Made by a program: the position numbers and the translations under genes
Assembly: GCF_015500095.1 (NCBI RefSeq)
Contig: NZ_CP062983.1
Location: 1,860,001 to 1,924,000 of the forward strand
DNA length: 64,000 nucleotides
DNA from: Phototrophicus methaneseepsis
Lineage (GTDB): Bacteria > Chloroflexota > Anaerolineae > Aggregatilineales > Phototrophicaceae
Direction: 5' to 3'
Notes under the pieces: model-generated
What the model saw: the letters and a program-made list of their open reading frames with translations, nothing else
Databases searched by the model: none
Told to the model about the DNA's origin: nothing
Shown here: piece by piece, positions 8,382 through 17,137 of the stretch
How positions within the stretch are numbered: position 1 is the first letter of the stretch
Layout of the letters: each line of letters opens with the position of its first letter

Positions 8382-10115
8382 ATGTATATCCTCGGTATCA
8401 ATGCCTATCATGGCGGGGCCTCGGCCTGCCTGATCGAAGATGGCAAACTCATTGCGGCGGCAGAAGAAGAACGCTTCCGCCGGATTAAGTATTGGGCCGG
8501 CTTCCCGACCCTGGCGATTCAGTGGTGCCTGGTAGAAGCGGGCATCACAGCCTATGACCTCGACCATATTGGCATCTCGCGCAAGCCAGATGGCTATACA
8601 TTGCAAAAGGCGCTCTTTGCCTTTCGCCATCGCCCAAGCCTGAGCCTGGTCCGGGATCGTCTCAACAACAATATGCGCGTCACATCGCTCAAAGAAGATT
8701 TTGTTGAGCGAATGGCGGTGCGTGCTGCGGATATAAAGGCTGAGTTCCACAATGTGGAGCATCACCGTGCGCATATGGCGAGTGCGTTCCACGTCTCGCC
8801 CTATGAAGATGCGGCTGTGCTCAGTGTGGATGGCGCTGGCGATTTCGTCACAACGATGTGGGGCACAGGCCAGGGCAACACCCTGACGGTAAACGACCAG
8901 ATACATTTCCCGCATTCACTGGGTATCTTTTACGAAACGCTGACGCAGTGGCTTGGCTTCGTTAAATATGGTGACACAGGTAAGGTCATGGGCCTGGCCC
9001 CATATGGGGAGCCACGTTACATGGATGAGATGCATCAGCTTATCCAGATACAGCGTGATGGCACCTTCAAGCTGGACCTGGACTATTTCCTGCATCATGC
9101 CGAAGGCGCTTCTATGACCTGGGAGGGTGATGAAGAGCCTGTGGTAGGCCGCCTATATAGCGATAAGCTGCTGCGGCTGTTTGGGGATGCTCGTGTGCCC
9201 CGTACGGAGATCACACAGCATCACATGGATGTCGCTGCTAGCTTGCAAGCTACGTTGGAAGAAGTAGAGATGGCGCTCATCAACAAGTTGCAGCGCGAAA
9301 CAGGTAAGAAAGCCCTTTGCATGGCGGGGGGCGTCGCGCTCAACAGCGCCCTCAATGGCAAAATTTTGCCACAGACTGACTTTGAGGATATTTATATTCA
9401 CCCGGCGGCAAATGATGCCGGGACTTCTTTAGGCGTCTGCTATTACATCTACCATGATTTGTTGGGCAAGCCGCGCAACTTTGAGATGACCAACGCCTAT
9501 ACAGGCCCAGAGTGGGATGAGGCGCATATGGCCGCCGCGCTGGATGAATACGATATTGCTTACGAAACGCTCAGCGATGAAGACCTGCTCAAGCGCTCTG
9601 CTGAAATTATCGCCCAAGGGGATGTGTTGGGCTGGTTCCAGGGCCGCATGGAATGGGGACCGCGTGCCTTGGGGCATCGCAGCATCCTGGCGAACCCGCG
9701 TCGTACCGATATGAAAGACATCCTCAATGCGCGCATCAAAAACCGCGAGAAGTTCCGTCCCTTCGCGCCGTCGGTGCTGATGGACCATGTTGGCGAATAC
9801 TTCGATCAGGATTACCCGGACCCCTTCATGCTGAAGGTCTATGGCATTAAGCCGGAGAAGCAGGCTGAAATCCCGGCAGTGACCCATGTTGATGGGACAG
9901 GCCGTTTACAGACTGTCTCGCCGAAGGAATCGCCGCGCTATCATGCGCTCATTAGCGCTTTCTATGCGGAGACGGGCACGCCTATCGTGCTGAATACTTC
10001 GTTCAATGAGAACGAGCCGATTGTGAACACGCCTAAAGAGGCTGTCGATTGCTATGCCCGTACGAAGATGGATGCTCTAGCAATCGGGAATTTCCTGGCG
10101 ATTAAGTCGAAGTAA
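8382..10115 (+). CDS. Carbamoyltransferase (NodU/CmcH/TobZ family)
   Basis: A 577-residue protein beginning MYILGINAYHGGASACLIED, the Kae1/YrdC-like N-terminal ATPase fold of the family. VEHHRAHMASAFHVSPYEDA (about residues 125-145) supplies the metal-binding His motif, and VDGAGD (about 148-153) follows. The C-terminal domain has GWFQGRMEWGPRALGHRSIL (from about 417), REKFRPFAPSVL and LNTSFNENEPIVNTPKEA. Enzymes of this family use carbamoyl phosphate and ATP to make carbamoyl-AMP and transfer the carbamoyl group to a hydroxyl of a sugar or antibiotic. A clean AAGGAG precedes the ATG. The methyltransferase starting 6 bases after the stop is probably its co-operon partner, so the product may be a carbamoylated, methylated glycan or metabolite. 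Confidence 0.93.
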   Translation: MYILGINAYHGGASACLIEDGKLIAAAEEERFRRIKYWAGFPTLAIQWCLVEAGITAYDLDHIGISRKPDGYTLQKALFAFRHRPSLSLVRDRLNNNMRVTSLKEDFVERMAVRAADIKAEFHNVEHHRAHMASAFHVSPYEDAAVLSVDGAGDFVTTMWGTGQGNTLTVNDQIHFPHSLGIFYETLTQWLGFVKYGDTGKVMGLAPYGEPRYMDEMHQLIQIQRDGTFKLDLDYFLHHAEGASMTWEGDEEPVVGRLYSDKLLRLFGDARVPRTEITQHHMDVAASLQATLEEVEMALINKLQRETGKKALCMAGGVALNSALNGKILPQTDFEDIYIHPAANDAGTSLGVCYYIYHDLLGKPRNFEMTNAYTGPEWDEAHMAAALDEYDIAYETLSDEDLLKRSAEIIAQGDVLGWFQGRMEWGPRALGHRSILANPRRTDMKDILNARIKNREKFRPFAPSVLMDHVGEYFDQDYPDPFMLKVYGIKPEKQAEIPAVTHVDGTGRLQTVSPKESPRYHALISAFYAETGTPIVLNTSFNENEPIVNTPKEAVDCYARTKMDALAIGNFLAIKSK

Positions 10116-10121
10116 GGGACG

Positions 10122-10997
10122 ATGACCTACGAGCAGCAGTTACATGATGAAGCTGAATTATGGGGCACTGAAGCACAGCGTATGGCTGGGCAGGTGCTGC
10201 CGGATTGGCGCGCGCATCGGCATTTGCTCTATAACGTCATCAATCATCAGCAGGATATCGATGCCCTGCTGGCGCAGATTCAGCCCGGTATGCAAACGCT
10301 CGAATTGGGTTGTGCCAGTGGTTGGCTGACTCTGGCAATGGCTCAGCGCGGTGCTAATGCCACTGGCTATGATATCAGCCCTAAGTCGCTGCAAGTCGCA
10401 CGAGATTATTACGCGACGATCGCGCATGAGGTGCCTGGGACGGTCCAATATGATGTACAGGACCTGAATAACCTGTCTTTGCCGCATGCTGCCTACGATG
10501 TGGTTGTGGTCAAGGGCACGCTGCATCATCTGGTGAATATGCCCCAGGTCATCGCGGAAGTTCACCAGTCGCTCAAGCCGGGCGGCTTGTTCTGGGTGAG
10601 CGATGAAGCGGGCGACGTCAATATGCGCTCGGCCCTGTTTTCATCTGCGCTGATGTTCCTGCTGCCGACCCAGGTCAGCTATCGGGAGAAATTCGGTGGG
10701 CTGCTTAAGTTCGGCCTGAACGCGCCTTCGCGCATCAAAGCCAGTATGGAAGCTGAGGACCTCTCGCCATTTGAAGGGGCGGGCCGCGAGCATGATTGGT
10801 TGGCGCTGGTACAGGCCCAATTCGCAGATGTGCGCGTCTTCAATAAGCCTGCTGTGACGGGCTATCTGGCGCACCAGATTAACCTGTCGCGCTGGCTGGC
10901 GATCCCGCTGCTGCGCATGATTGGCGCGATTGACAGCCTGATGGTGCGGATTGGCCTGCTCAAAAATACGGGCGTGGTCGTCTACGCTCGTAAATAA
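10122..10997 (+). CDS. Class I SAM-dependent methyltransferase
   Basis: A 291-residue protein with motif I LELGCASGWLTLAMAQRGAN (about residues 60-80), the acidic post-I residue in TGYDISPKSL, motif II/III VVVKGTLHHLVNMPQVIAEV and LKPGGLFWVSDEAGD. This is the Methyltransf_11/25 pattern for small-molecule O-, N- or C-methylation. It starts 6 bases after the carbamoyltransferase stop and ends before a strong terminator at 11036-11059, so the two form one transcription unit. A C-terminal helical part (about 210-291) with a hydrophobic stretch may form a substrate lid. The acceptor is unknown. Confidence 0.88.
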   Translation: MTYEQQLHDEAELWGTEAQRMAGQVLPDWRAHRHLLYNVINHQQDIDALLAQIQPGMQTLELGCASGWLTLAMAQRGANATGYDISPKSLQVARDYYATIAHEVPGTVQYDVQDLNNLSLPHAAYDVVVVKGTLHHLVNMPQVIAEVHQSLKPGGLFWVSDEAGDVNMRSALFSSALMFLLPTQVSYREKFGGLLKFGLNAPSRIKASMEAEDLSPFEGAGREHDWLALVQAQFADVRVFNKPAVTGYLAHQINLSRWLAIPLLRMIGAIDSLMVRIGLLKNTGVVVYARK

Positions 10998-11035
10998 GGT
11001 CCTTGGTCACATACTGATAACATCAAATGGAATCT

Positions 11036-11059
11036 AAAAACCGCCTTTTGGCGGTTTTT
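11036..11059. terminator. Bidirectional intrinsic terminator
   Basis: Perfect 10-base arms AAAAACCGCC and GGCGGTTTTT with a TTTT loop, between two convergent methyltransferase genes. T-rich sequence continues on the plus strand. Confidence 0.9.
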
Positions 11060-11098
11060 ATTTTATATCGTGTTTGTGTGCTTTAGCGCTTATATGCT

Positions 11099-12040
11099 TT
11101 AGCGCTTGCGGGCTGTGATGGCAACGATGTCGAATGGATTGATATATTGGGCCCGTTCGGAGAGCTTGAAGGTCCGTTCCAGCGCTTGAAGCGGCTTACT
11201 CAGCCAGGGCGCGTAAAAGCCCAGGCGATCCAGAAAGAGGCGCAGTGTCACATATTTGCCGATGTGGCGTACATGGACGACATCAAAGCCGGCGTAATCC
11301 AGCATCTGGCGCAAAGTGTTGACGGAGAAATAATAGACGTGCTCTTCCGAGAGCTTGTAGCCAATCCAACGCTTGCCCGTCAGCTTAGCAGGAATGCTGT
11401 CGACATCCGGCGTGGCGAGCTCAAAAATACCACCAGAGCGCAGCAGTGACGCAACGCGCATCATGTAGGCTTTGGGGTCCGGCACGTGCTCGATGACGTC
11501 ATACATCGTCACGAGGTCATAAGCGCCTTCTTCAAGCTCTAGTGTATCCAGGCTGCCCTGATAAACATTATGGCCGAAGCGCTCTTTCACATATTCCACC
11601 GCGAAGTGAGAGACATCCATGCCTTCCACCTGCCAACCACGCTTGCTGGCTTCATCGATGAAGAAGCCCATCGCGCAGCCTATGTCGATCATCTTGCCGG
11701 GTTGGACGAACTTCTCGATATGGTCGAAGCGACGATTGACCGTCTTGCGGATATTCTTCTCGTCTTTGATGTAATTAGTGTAGCCGACTTCGCCCGATTC
11801 GTCATTATGGAAGTAAGTCTCGCCATAGAGCGCATACAATTCTTCCGGGTCGGGCTGTTGACCGACATAAACGAGGCCGCAGTTCTGGCATTGAACCAGG
11901 CCGCGCCCATTTTGGGGGCAGAAAGGCTGTGTTTCTCGGTAGCCGCATAAATTACAGCGGTCGATGGTGTGGCGTTCGATATTTTCCGCCACACGAGGGC
12001 TGGCGGCATCTAACTGGCTCACGGAAGGGTACCTCAACAC
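11099..12040 (-). CDS. SAM-dependent methyltransferase with N-terminal zinc-binding domain
   Basis: A 313-residue protein. Residues 29-54 hold CNLC and CQNC, a zinc-ribbon arrangement found ahead of Methyltransf_23 domains in polysaccharide and secondary-metabolite clusters. Motif I is MIDIGCAMGFFIDEASKRGW, followed by VEGMDVSHFAVEYVKERFG, VTMYDVIEHVPDPKAYM and LRSGGIFELATPDVDS. The start used is a GTG at 12040; no good ribosome site is visible and a TTG follows immediately, so the exact start is uncertain. It stands alone, convergent with the carbamoyltransferase operon and divergent from a GT39-like gene, which fits a local glycan-related neighbourhood. Confidence 0.88.
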   Translation of the reverse strand: MLRYPSVSQLDAASPRVAENIERHTIDRCNLCGYRETQPFCPQNGRGLVQCQNCGLVYVGQQPDPEELYALYGETYFHNDESGEVGYTNYIKDEKNIRKTVNRRFDHIEKFVQPGKMIDIGCAMGFFIDEASKRGWQVEGMDVSHFAVEYVKERFGHNVYQGSLDTLELEEGAYDLVTMYDVIEHVPDPKAYMMRVASLLRSGGIFELATPDVDSIPAKLTGKRWIGYKLSEEHVYYFSVNTLRQMLDYAGFDVVHVRHIGKYVTLRLFLDRLGFYAPWLSKPLQALERTFKLSERAQYINPFDIVAITARKR

Positions 12041-12226
12041 TTAAACAGATACTGTACAGATGATGAAAGGCCGTTATGTTAACACAGAATGAGCGGCTGG
12101 CAAGAGCAACAGTGCATGACGTCAGGTTGGCGTGAGGCCTCATGTCGCTTGCAAGATGCCTTGCAAGGGATAGCGCTTGCTTGGGGGGGATGATACACTC
12201 GCCAGCGGCATGCCCATCCGTAGGGC

Positions 12227-13651
12227 ATGAGCACGACGAAAGCAGGATACCGTATGTTGCATCTATTGGTCAAATATCGCCTGGGCATAGTGCTGTTGCT
12301 GGCGACGATTATTCGGCTGGCGTGTATGATGGCTTTTGCCCCAACGCTGGATTTTACGCTGCCGGGTAATGTCATCCATGGCTCTGATGCGTATGACGAT
12401 TATGCCCAGAATTTGCTGGCAACTGGCATCTATGGTCGTACGCCGCTAGATGGTTCAGACGAGATTGTGCCGGATGCGGCTGTGCCCCCGCTCTATAGTT
12501 ATGCGCTGGCAGGTGTGTATGGCTTATTTGGGCGTGGGTATGTGCAGGTGGCGCTCTTTCACATCCTGATAGATGCGATCTGTATCGTGCTGCTTTATGA
12601 CATTGCGCGCCGCTTGTTCCGCGAGGGGGCCTTATGGGGCCTGCCTGTGGGGGAATGGGTTGGGTTGCTCGGCGGGCTCTTTTACGCGTTCTATCCGTAT
12701 CTCATCTTCCAGAACCTGACCCTGATAGATACGCCTTTCTGGATGTTGTGGCTGCATTTATTTACATGGTTGGTGATTTTGCTGCGCGAGCGCGAGACGC
12801 TTGATGCCCAAACGTGGGGTATCGCTGTTTTAGCGGGCGTTGTGCTGGGCCTATCGTTGTTGACACGCCCCATTATGCCGTTCTTTGCGGTGTTCGTCGC
12901 GCTGTGGTACCTATTCCGCTTGAATTTATGGCAGAGTGTGATTCGTCTGCTGCCTGTGGCCCTGGTTGGCCTGATATGTTTGTTGCCCTGGATTGTACGC
13001 AATTATGGCCTTTATGATGCCTTCGTCCCAATGACGACGACATCGGGGGCGAATTTATGGCAGGGCAACAGCGAATGGACGGTGCCGATGTTGCAGGCGG
13101 GCTATGATGTACAGTGGACTGCCCCGGAGACTGTCGCACCCCGTGACAGCCGCGAAGCTGATGCCGAGCGCTTCGCCCTTTCGCTCGCTCATTGGCGCGA
13201 ACATCCGGAGCAACTGCCGGAACTGCTGTGGACCAAGTTCTTAGTCCATTGGAGTATCGAAATTGCCCCTCGTTACAACCCTCAGCCTGATGAAACTTTC
13301 CAGCTTGATGAAGCGGGTCATCTGCTCATTGTGCGTGGCGATGGCAGCATCACAGGCGTGAATGAAGCCAACACCGCTTATGATAGTGGCCTGCTGAATA
13401 CAGTCGGGCGGCCTGCGCATATCCTCTATTTTGGTGGCTTGCTGCTGCTCTCGATTGTGGGCGTCGCACTCTCTTTGAATCAATGGCGGGAGGTATCGCT
13501 GCTCTGGTTTGTGCAGATCAGCATGACGCTGACTTATGTGCTCTTCCATCCCTCAACGCGCTACCGTGCACCATCAGACCCGCTGTTATTCCTGTTCGCG
13601 GCGTATACGCTCGTCTGGCTGGTGATGCGGTGGCAGCGCCGGACTACTTAG
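12227..13651 (+). CDS. GT39/ArnT-like integral membrane glycosyltransferase
   Basis: A 474-residue protein with about ten membrane segments. After the first one, the outside loop has HGSDAYDDYAQNLLATGIYG, the D-x-x-x-Y-x-x-x-A pattern of PMT/ArnT-like GT-C enzymes, which use polyprenyl-phosphate sugars outside the membrane. YAFYPYLIFQNLTLIDTPFW and LGLSLLTRPIMPFF are typical of the family's later segments. A C-terminal outside domain begins after about residue 260 (ATTSGANLWQGN-like stretch). A ribosome site AGGA stands 6 bases before the ATG at 12254, so translation may begin there, nine residues later. Acceptor and sugar are unknown. Confidence 0.82.
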   Translation: MSTTKAGYRMLHLLVKYRLGIVLLLATIIRLACMMAFAPTLDFTLPGNVIHGSDAYDDYAQNLLATGIYGRTPLDGSDEIVPDAAVPPLYSYALAGVYGLFGRGYVQVALFHILIDAICIVLLYDIARRLFREGALWGLPVGEWVGLLGGLFYAFYPYLIFQNLTLIDTPFWMLWLHLFTWLVILLRERETLDAQTWGIAVLAGVVLGLSLLTRPIMPFFAVFVALWYLFRLNLWQSVIRLLPVALVGLICLLPWIVRNYGLYDAFVPMTTTSGANLWQGNSEWTVPMLQAGYDVQWTAPETVAPRDSREADAERFALSLAHWREHPEQLPELLWTKFLVHWSIEIAPRYNPQPDETFQLDEAGHLLIVRGDGSITGVNEANTAYDSGLLNTVGRPAHILYFGGLLLLSIVGVALSLNQWREVSLLWFVQISMTLTYVLFHPSTRYRAPSDPLLFLFAAYTLVWLVMRWQRRTT

Positions 13652-13783
13652 AGAGCCGCAACGTCCGTTTTTTTTGGAGGAAGGCGCACCACCTTGGGTC
13701 GCAAATTATGAGCCAGCAATTGCATATAGCAAAATCTGGCAATTAGAAGAACGCCTCTCCAAATGGCTGCGCGACGTAACGAC

Positions 13784-14683
13784 TTAGCGCCTATGGCCTG
13801 AATCCGATGTGAGGGCGCCATTGGGTGCGCAGGCCTCGACATATGCTTTGGGTGCGCGCATGGGGCGCTTGGTTGCCAGATCAATGCAGACCCACAGGCT
13901 GGTGGCACGCGCTAACAGAGCGCCATCCCGGATGCGCGTCATGGTAAAGTGACGGTTCACGCGGAAGCTGTGCAGCCCACTGAACCACGTCGCAACCTCG
14001 ATTTCTTCGTCTAGCAGGGCGGGCTGCAGGTACTGAATGTGCATATGGCGCAGTACCATCCCAAAACCCGCTTCGATCATCCGCTGGATAGGCCAGCCAT
14101 AAGGCCGTGCAAATTCTGCTGCTGCGTCTTCAAAATACTCCAGATAGCAGGCGTTATTCATGTGCCCGGCGGTATCAAGGTCTCGCCATGCGACATGATG
14201 CCGCTGAGTGAAGGCCCCTGCGGGCTGAGGTGGCAATGTCGGGAAGTGCCCCCTGCTGTTGGTATGTTCTGGGGGGCCTTCCGGGGCATAAGCATAGATG
14301 ACTTCATCGGGCACATGGGTGGGTTGGTGTGTCTCTAAATTGATATAGACCCATTCCGAGCTGGCCCGTGCCGCTAAGTCATCTTCGCCTTCGCGGCGGA
14401 ATTCATAGCGGCGCAGCGAGCGCACACGGCGCACATCTTCCACCCAGGTGGTGATGCCAACGCGCTCTGTATGGGAGAGTGGCTTTAGATAGTCAATCTC
14501 TGTTTCTCGGACGAACCAGCCATGCCCAATGCGGTCATAACGCGCCACAGGCCACCCGGCATCGGCGGAGGCATCCAGAGCGGCTTCTTGCATATAGCGG
14601 ACGTAATTGACGTTATTGAGATGGCCGTAAATATCACACTCGTAGTGGCGTACGCGGAAGTGACGCGTATAAGTACGCGGCAT
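13784..14683 (-). CDS. Double-hotdog acyl-CoA/acyl-ACP thioesterase
   Basis: A 299-residue protein with two 4HBT hotdog domains. The first begins RVRHYECDIYGHLNNVNYVR (residues 10-30) and the second HVAWRDLDTAGHMNNACYLE; both have the D-x-x-G-H-x-N-N active-site pattern of the YbgC/FatA-like group. It would hydrolyse thioesters of CoA or acyl carrier protein. The ATG at 14683 follows AAGGATC and matches the family N-terminus; an upstream in-frame start at 14740 would add 19 residues without family character. The gene stands alone, divergent from the M3 peptidase cluster. Confidence 0.9.
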   Translation of the reverse strand: MPRTYTRHFRVRHYECDIYGHLNNVNYVRYMQEAALDASADAGWPVARYDRIGHGWFVRETEIDYLKPLSHTERVGITTWVEDVRRVRSLRRYEFRREGEDDLAARASSEWVYINLETHQPTHVPDEVIYAYAPEGPPEHTNSRGHFPTLPPQPAGAFTQRHHVAWRDLDTAGHMNNACYLEYFEDAAAEFARPYGWPIQRMIEAGFGMVLRHMHIQYLQPALLDEEIEVATWFSGLHSFRVNRHFTMTRIRDGALLARATSLWVCIDLATKRPMRAPKAYVEACAPNGALTSDSGHRR

Positions 14684-14808
14684 GATGTTGATCCTTATGG
14701 CAGTATGGATCTCACTCTTTGATGCCACCATTATAACCAAGCCAGTAGGAATTTGGAGGTGAGGCGTTTAAACTACAGTGAACGATTCATAAACTTTTAA
14801 ATACGTAG

Positions 14809-14848
14809 CGTTTCAACCTATGGAATTTCAATCCATCGTATTGAAACG
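14809..14848. repeat. Nested inverted repeat before the M3 peptidase operon
   Basis: Outer arms CGTTTCAA (14809-14816) and TTGAAACG (14841-14848) are perfect. Inside them ATGGA (14820-14824) and TCCAT (14832-14836) form a second stem. A further TTGAAAGG copy lies at 14879-14886. This may be an operator or an RNA structure in the 5' region of the gene at 14964. Confidence 0.5.
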
Positions 14849-14963
14849 TATCGCTAGGATGAACGAGCAGGCTATAAGTTGAAAGGTCTGTTGTTCAAAG
14901 AAGTTTTTACGAGGTTCTTGTGATAAAGCTTTTTCCCGAAACCGCTTGTAGAGAGGAAATGCG

Positions 14964-16667
14964 ATGAATGCACTGCCTGACAGCGCACTCGATATGCTCG
15001 ATTGGACGTGGGAGCAGTACAAGCCCTATGCGGATGCCCTGCTCGAACAGGAAGTAACGGACGAAACCGTCGAGCAGTGGTTAGCGGATTGGTCCGCTTT
15101 TGGCCGCTTGCTGTACGAAACATACAACCGCCTCTATGTAGCCCTGACCGTCGATACAACCGATGAAGCAGTCGAAGCACGTTTCAATCGCTTTATTGAA
15201 GACGTCATGCCTGAAATGCAGGTTGTGACTGACCAGCTCAACCGGAAATTGCTGGAAAGTGGTCTGGAGCCGGAAGCGCTGGAGGTCCCGCTGCGGGGGA
15301 TTCGTGCTCAGGTCGAAATCTTCCGAGAAGCCAATATCCCGCTCTTTGTGGAAGAGCAAAAGCTTGGCAATGAGTATGACAAAATTGCGGGCGCTCAGAC
15401 CATCGAATGGGAAGGCGAAGAGAAGACGCTCGCCCAGATGGCCCCTGTCTTCATGAGTACAGACCGGGAGAAACGCGAAAAAGCTTTCCGGGCTATTGTG
15501 GCGCGCCGCCTGGAAGATCGTGAGAAGCTCAACGAATTGTGGACGAAGCTGTTCAAGCTGCGCCAGCAGGTGGCGGCCAACGCCGGGTTTGATAACTTCC
15601 TGGAATATCAGTGGAAGGCGTTAGGGCGCTTCGACTATACGCCGGAAGATGCGCGCCGTTTGCAGCAGTCCATCCTGGATGTGGTGGTGCCCGCTGTAGA
15701 GCGCATCAATGAACGTCGCCGCAAGCGTATGGGCCTGGATGTGCTCAAACAATGGGACCTTGATGTTGACCCCCAAGGCCGAGAAGCACTCACGCCTTTT
15801 AAGAAGGGCGACGAACTCGCTGCTGGTGCTGCGACGATCTTCAACCAGGTGGACCCGGAACTCGGTGCTTACTTCCAGGAAATGCGCGATGGCGGTTTGC
15901 TGGACCTCGATAACCGTAAGGGCAAGGCCCCTGGTGGTTACTGTACCACTTACAGCCATATCAAGAAGCCGTTCATCTTCATGAATGCAGTGGGTATCCA
16001 TGATGATGTACAGACGATGCTGCACGAAGCGGGGCACGCCTTCCATGCTTTTGAGGCGGCACATCTGCCTTATATGCAGCAGGACGACCCCCCAATGGAA
16101 TTCGCAGAAGTGGCGTCTATGTCCATGGAACTGCTGGCGGCTCCTTATCTGACGAAAGACAACGGCGGCTTTTACAGCGAAGAAGAAGCGGCACGTGCTC
16201 GTGTTGAGCATCTTGAGAGCAATCTCGTTTTCTGGCCGTATATGGCGATTGTCGATGCATTCCAGCATTGGGTCTATACCAGTGGGGATGCTGCCATGGA
16301 CCCGGCTAACTGCGATGCAAAGTGGACTGAGTTATGGCATCAGTACAAGCGCGGTGTCGACTATACAGGCCTTGAAGATTGGGTCGCGACAGGTTGGCAG
16401 CGTAAACTGCACATCTACCAACTGCCGTTCTATTACATCGAATATGGGCTGGCACAGTTGGGTGCGACACAGGTCTGGGGCAATTCGCTCAAGGACCAGG
16501 CCGCCGCATTGAATGAATATCGTCAGGCGCTCTCACTTGGGGGCACGGCGACGCTGCCAGATTTGTTTACAGCGGCGGGGGCCAAATTAGCTTTCGATGC
16601 AGAGACATTAGGTGAGGCCGTCGCACTCACGGAAAAGACGTTGGCAGAACTTGATCCGGAGGCATAA
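14964..16667 (+). CDS. M3-family oligoendopeptidase (PepF-like), copy 1
   Basis: A 567-residue zinc metallopeptidase. The catalytic motif HEAGHAFH lies at residues 354-361, with Glu355 as the general base and the third zinc ligand expected in FAEVASMSMELLA about 25 residues on. NRKGKAPGGYCTTY and FYYIEYGLAQLGA are hallmarks of PepF/oligoendopeptidase F relatives. Such enzymes cut short peptides in the cytoplasm, and no signal peptide is seen. The ATG is preceded by GAGAGGAAA. A DUF3052-like gene starts 3 bases after the stop and a paralogue follows it, so the three are probably co-transcribed. Confidence 0.95.
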   Translation: MNALPDSALDMLDWTWEQYKPYADALLEQEVTDETVEQWLADWSAFGRLLYETYNRLYVALTVDTTDEAVEARFNRFIEDVMPEMQVVTDQLNRKLLESGLEPEALEVPLRGIRAQVEIFREANIPLFVEEQKLGNEYDKIAGAQTIEWEGEEKTLAQMAPVFMSTDREKREKAFRAIVARRLEDREKLNELWTKLFKLRQQVAANAGFDNFLEYQWKALGRFDYTPEDARRLQQSILDVVVPAVERINERRRKRMGLDVLKQWDLDVDPQGREALTPFKKGDELAAGAATIFNQVDPELGAYFQEMRDGGLLDLDNRKGKAPGGYCTTYSHIKKPFIFMNAVGIHDDVQTMLHEAGHAFHAFEAAHLPYMQQDDPPMEFAEVASMSMELLAAPYLTKDNGGFYSEEEAARARVEHLESNLVFWPYMAIVDAFQHWVYTSGDAAMDPANCDAKWTELWHQYKRGVDYTGLEDWVATGWQRKLHIYQLPFYYIEYGLAQLGATQVWGNSLKDQAAALNEYRQALSLGGTATLPDLFTAAGAKLAFDAETLGEAVALTEKTLAELDPEA

Positions 16668-16670
16668 ATC

Positions 16671-17072
16671 ATGGCTGAGGTAGATCAAACGCTGGTAAAA
16701 CAGCTCGGTATTGCCGCTGGAGAAGTGGTGTCTTTCCTATATCCGCCGCAAGGCTATCTCGATCTGTTGGGGGATGGCCTTGATGAGGTCACAGTCATGG
16801 ATGTGGTGGATAGCGAAACCAGCGAGCTGGATGTCATTCAGGTATTCTTCACAGAACTCAAGGTGCTCAAGGACGAGCTTTCGACGTTGATGGCTGTCCT
16901 TTCTGAAGAAGGTGCCTTGTGGGTAAGCTGGCCGAAAGAGGGCGGCCCTATCGAGACAGACATCACAGAAGGGGATGTGCGGGATTTTGGCTCTGAATTG
17001 AACCTGGTTGCAGAGAACAAAGTTGACATTGATACATCCTGGCAAGCGCTGAAGTTCGTCTATCGCCATTAG
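16671..17072 (+). CDS. DUF3052-like conserved protein
   Basis: A 133-residue soluble alpha/beta protein. The pattern LGIAAGEVVSFLYPPQGYLD near the start, an acidic mid-part with FFTELKVLKDELSTLMAVLS, then EEGALWVSWPKEGG and a final WQALKFVYRH resembles the DUF3052 family, whose function is not established. It is packed 3 bases after one M3 peptidase and 65 bases before the other, so its product may act in the same process, but nothing in the sequence says how. I recognise the family only by its overall pattern. Confidence 0.65.
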   Translation: MAEVDQTLVKQLGIAAGEVVSFLYPPQGYLDLLGDGLDEVTVMDVVDSETSELDVIQVFFTELKVLKDELSTLMAVLSEEGALWVSWPKEGGPIETDITEGDVRDFGSELNLVAENKVDIDTSWQALKFVYRH

Positions 17073-17137
17073 CGCCATGCATAAGCAATAGCAAAGACAT
17101 CGCAATATAAAAAATTATCGCAGTACAAGGAGTCATC

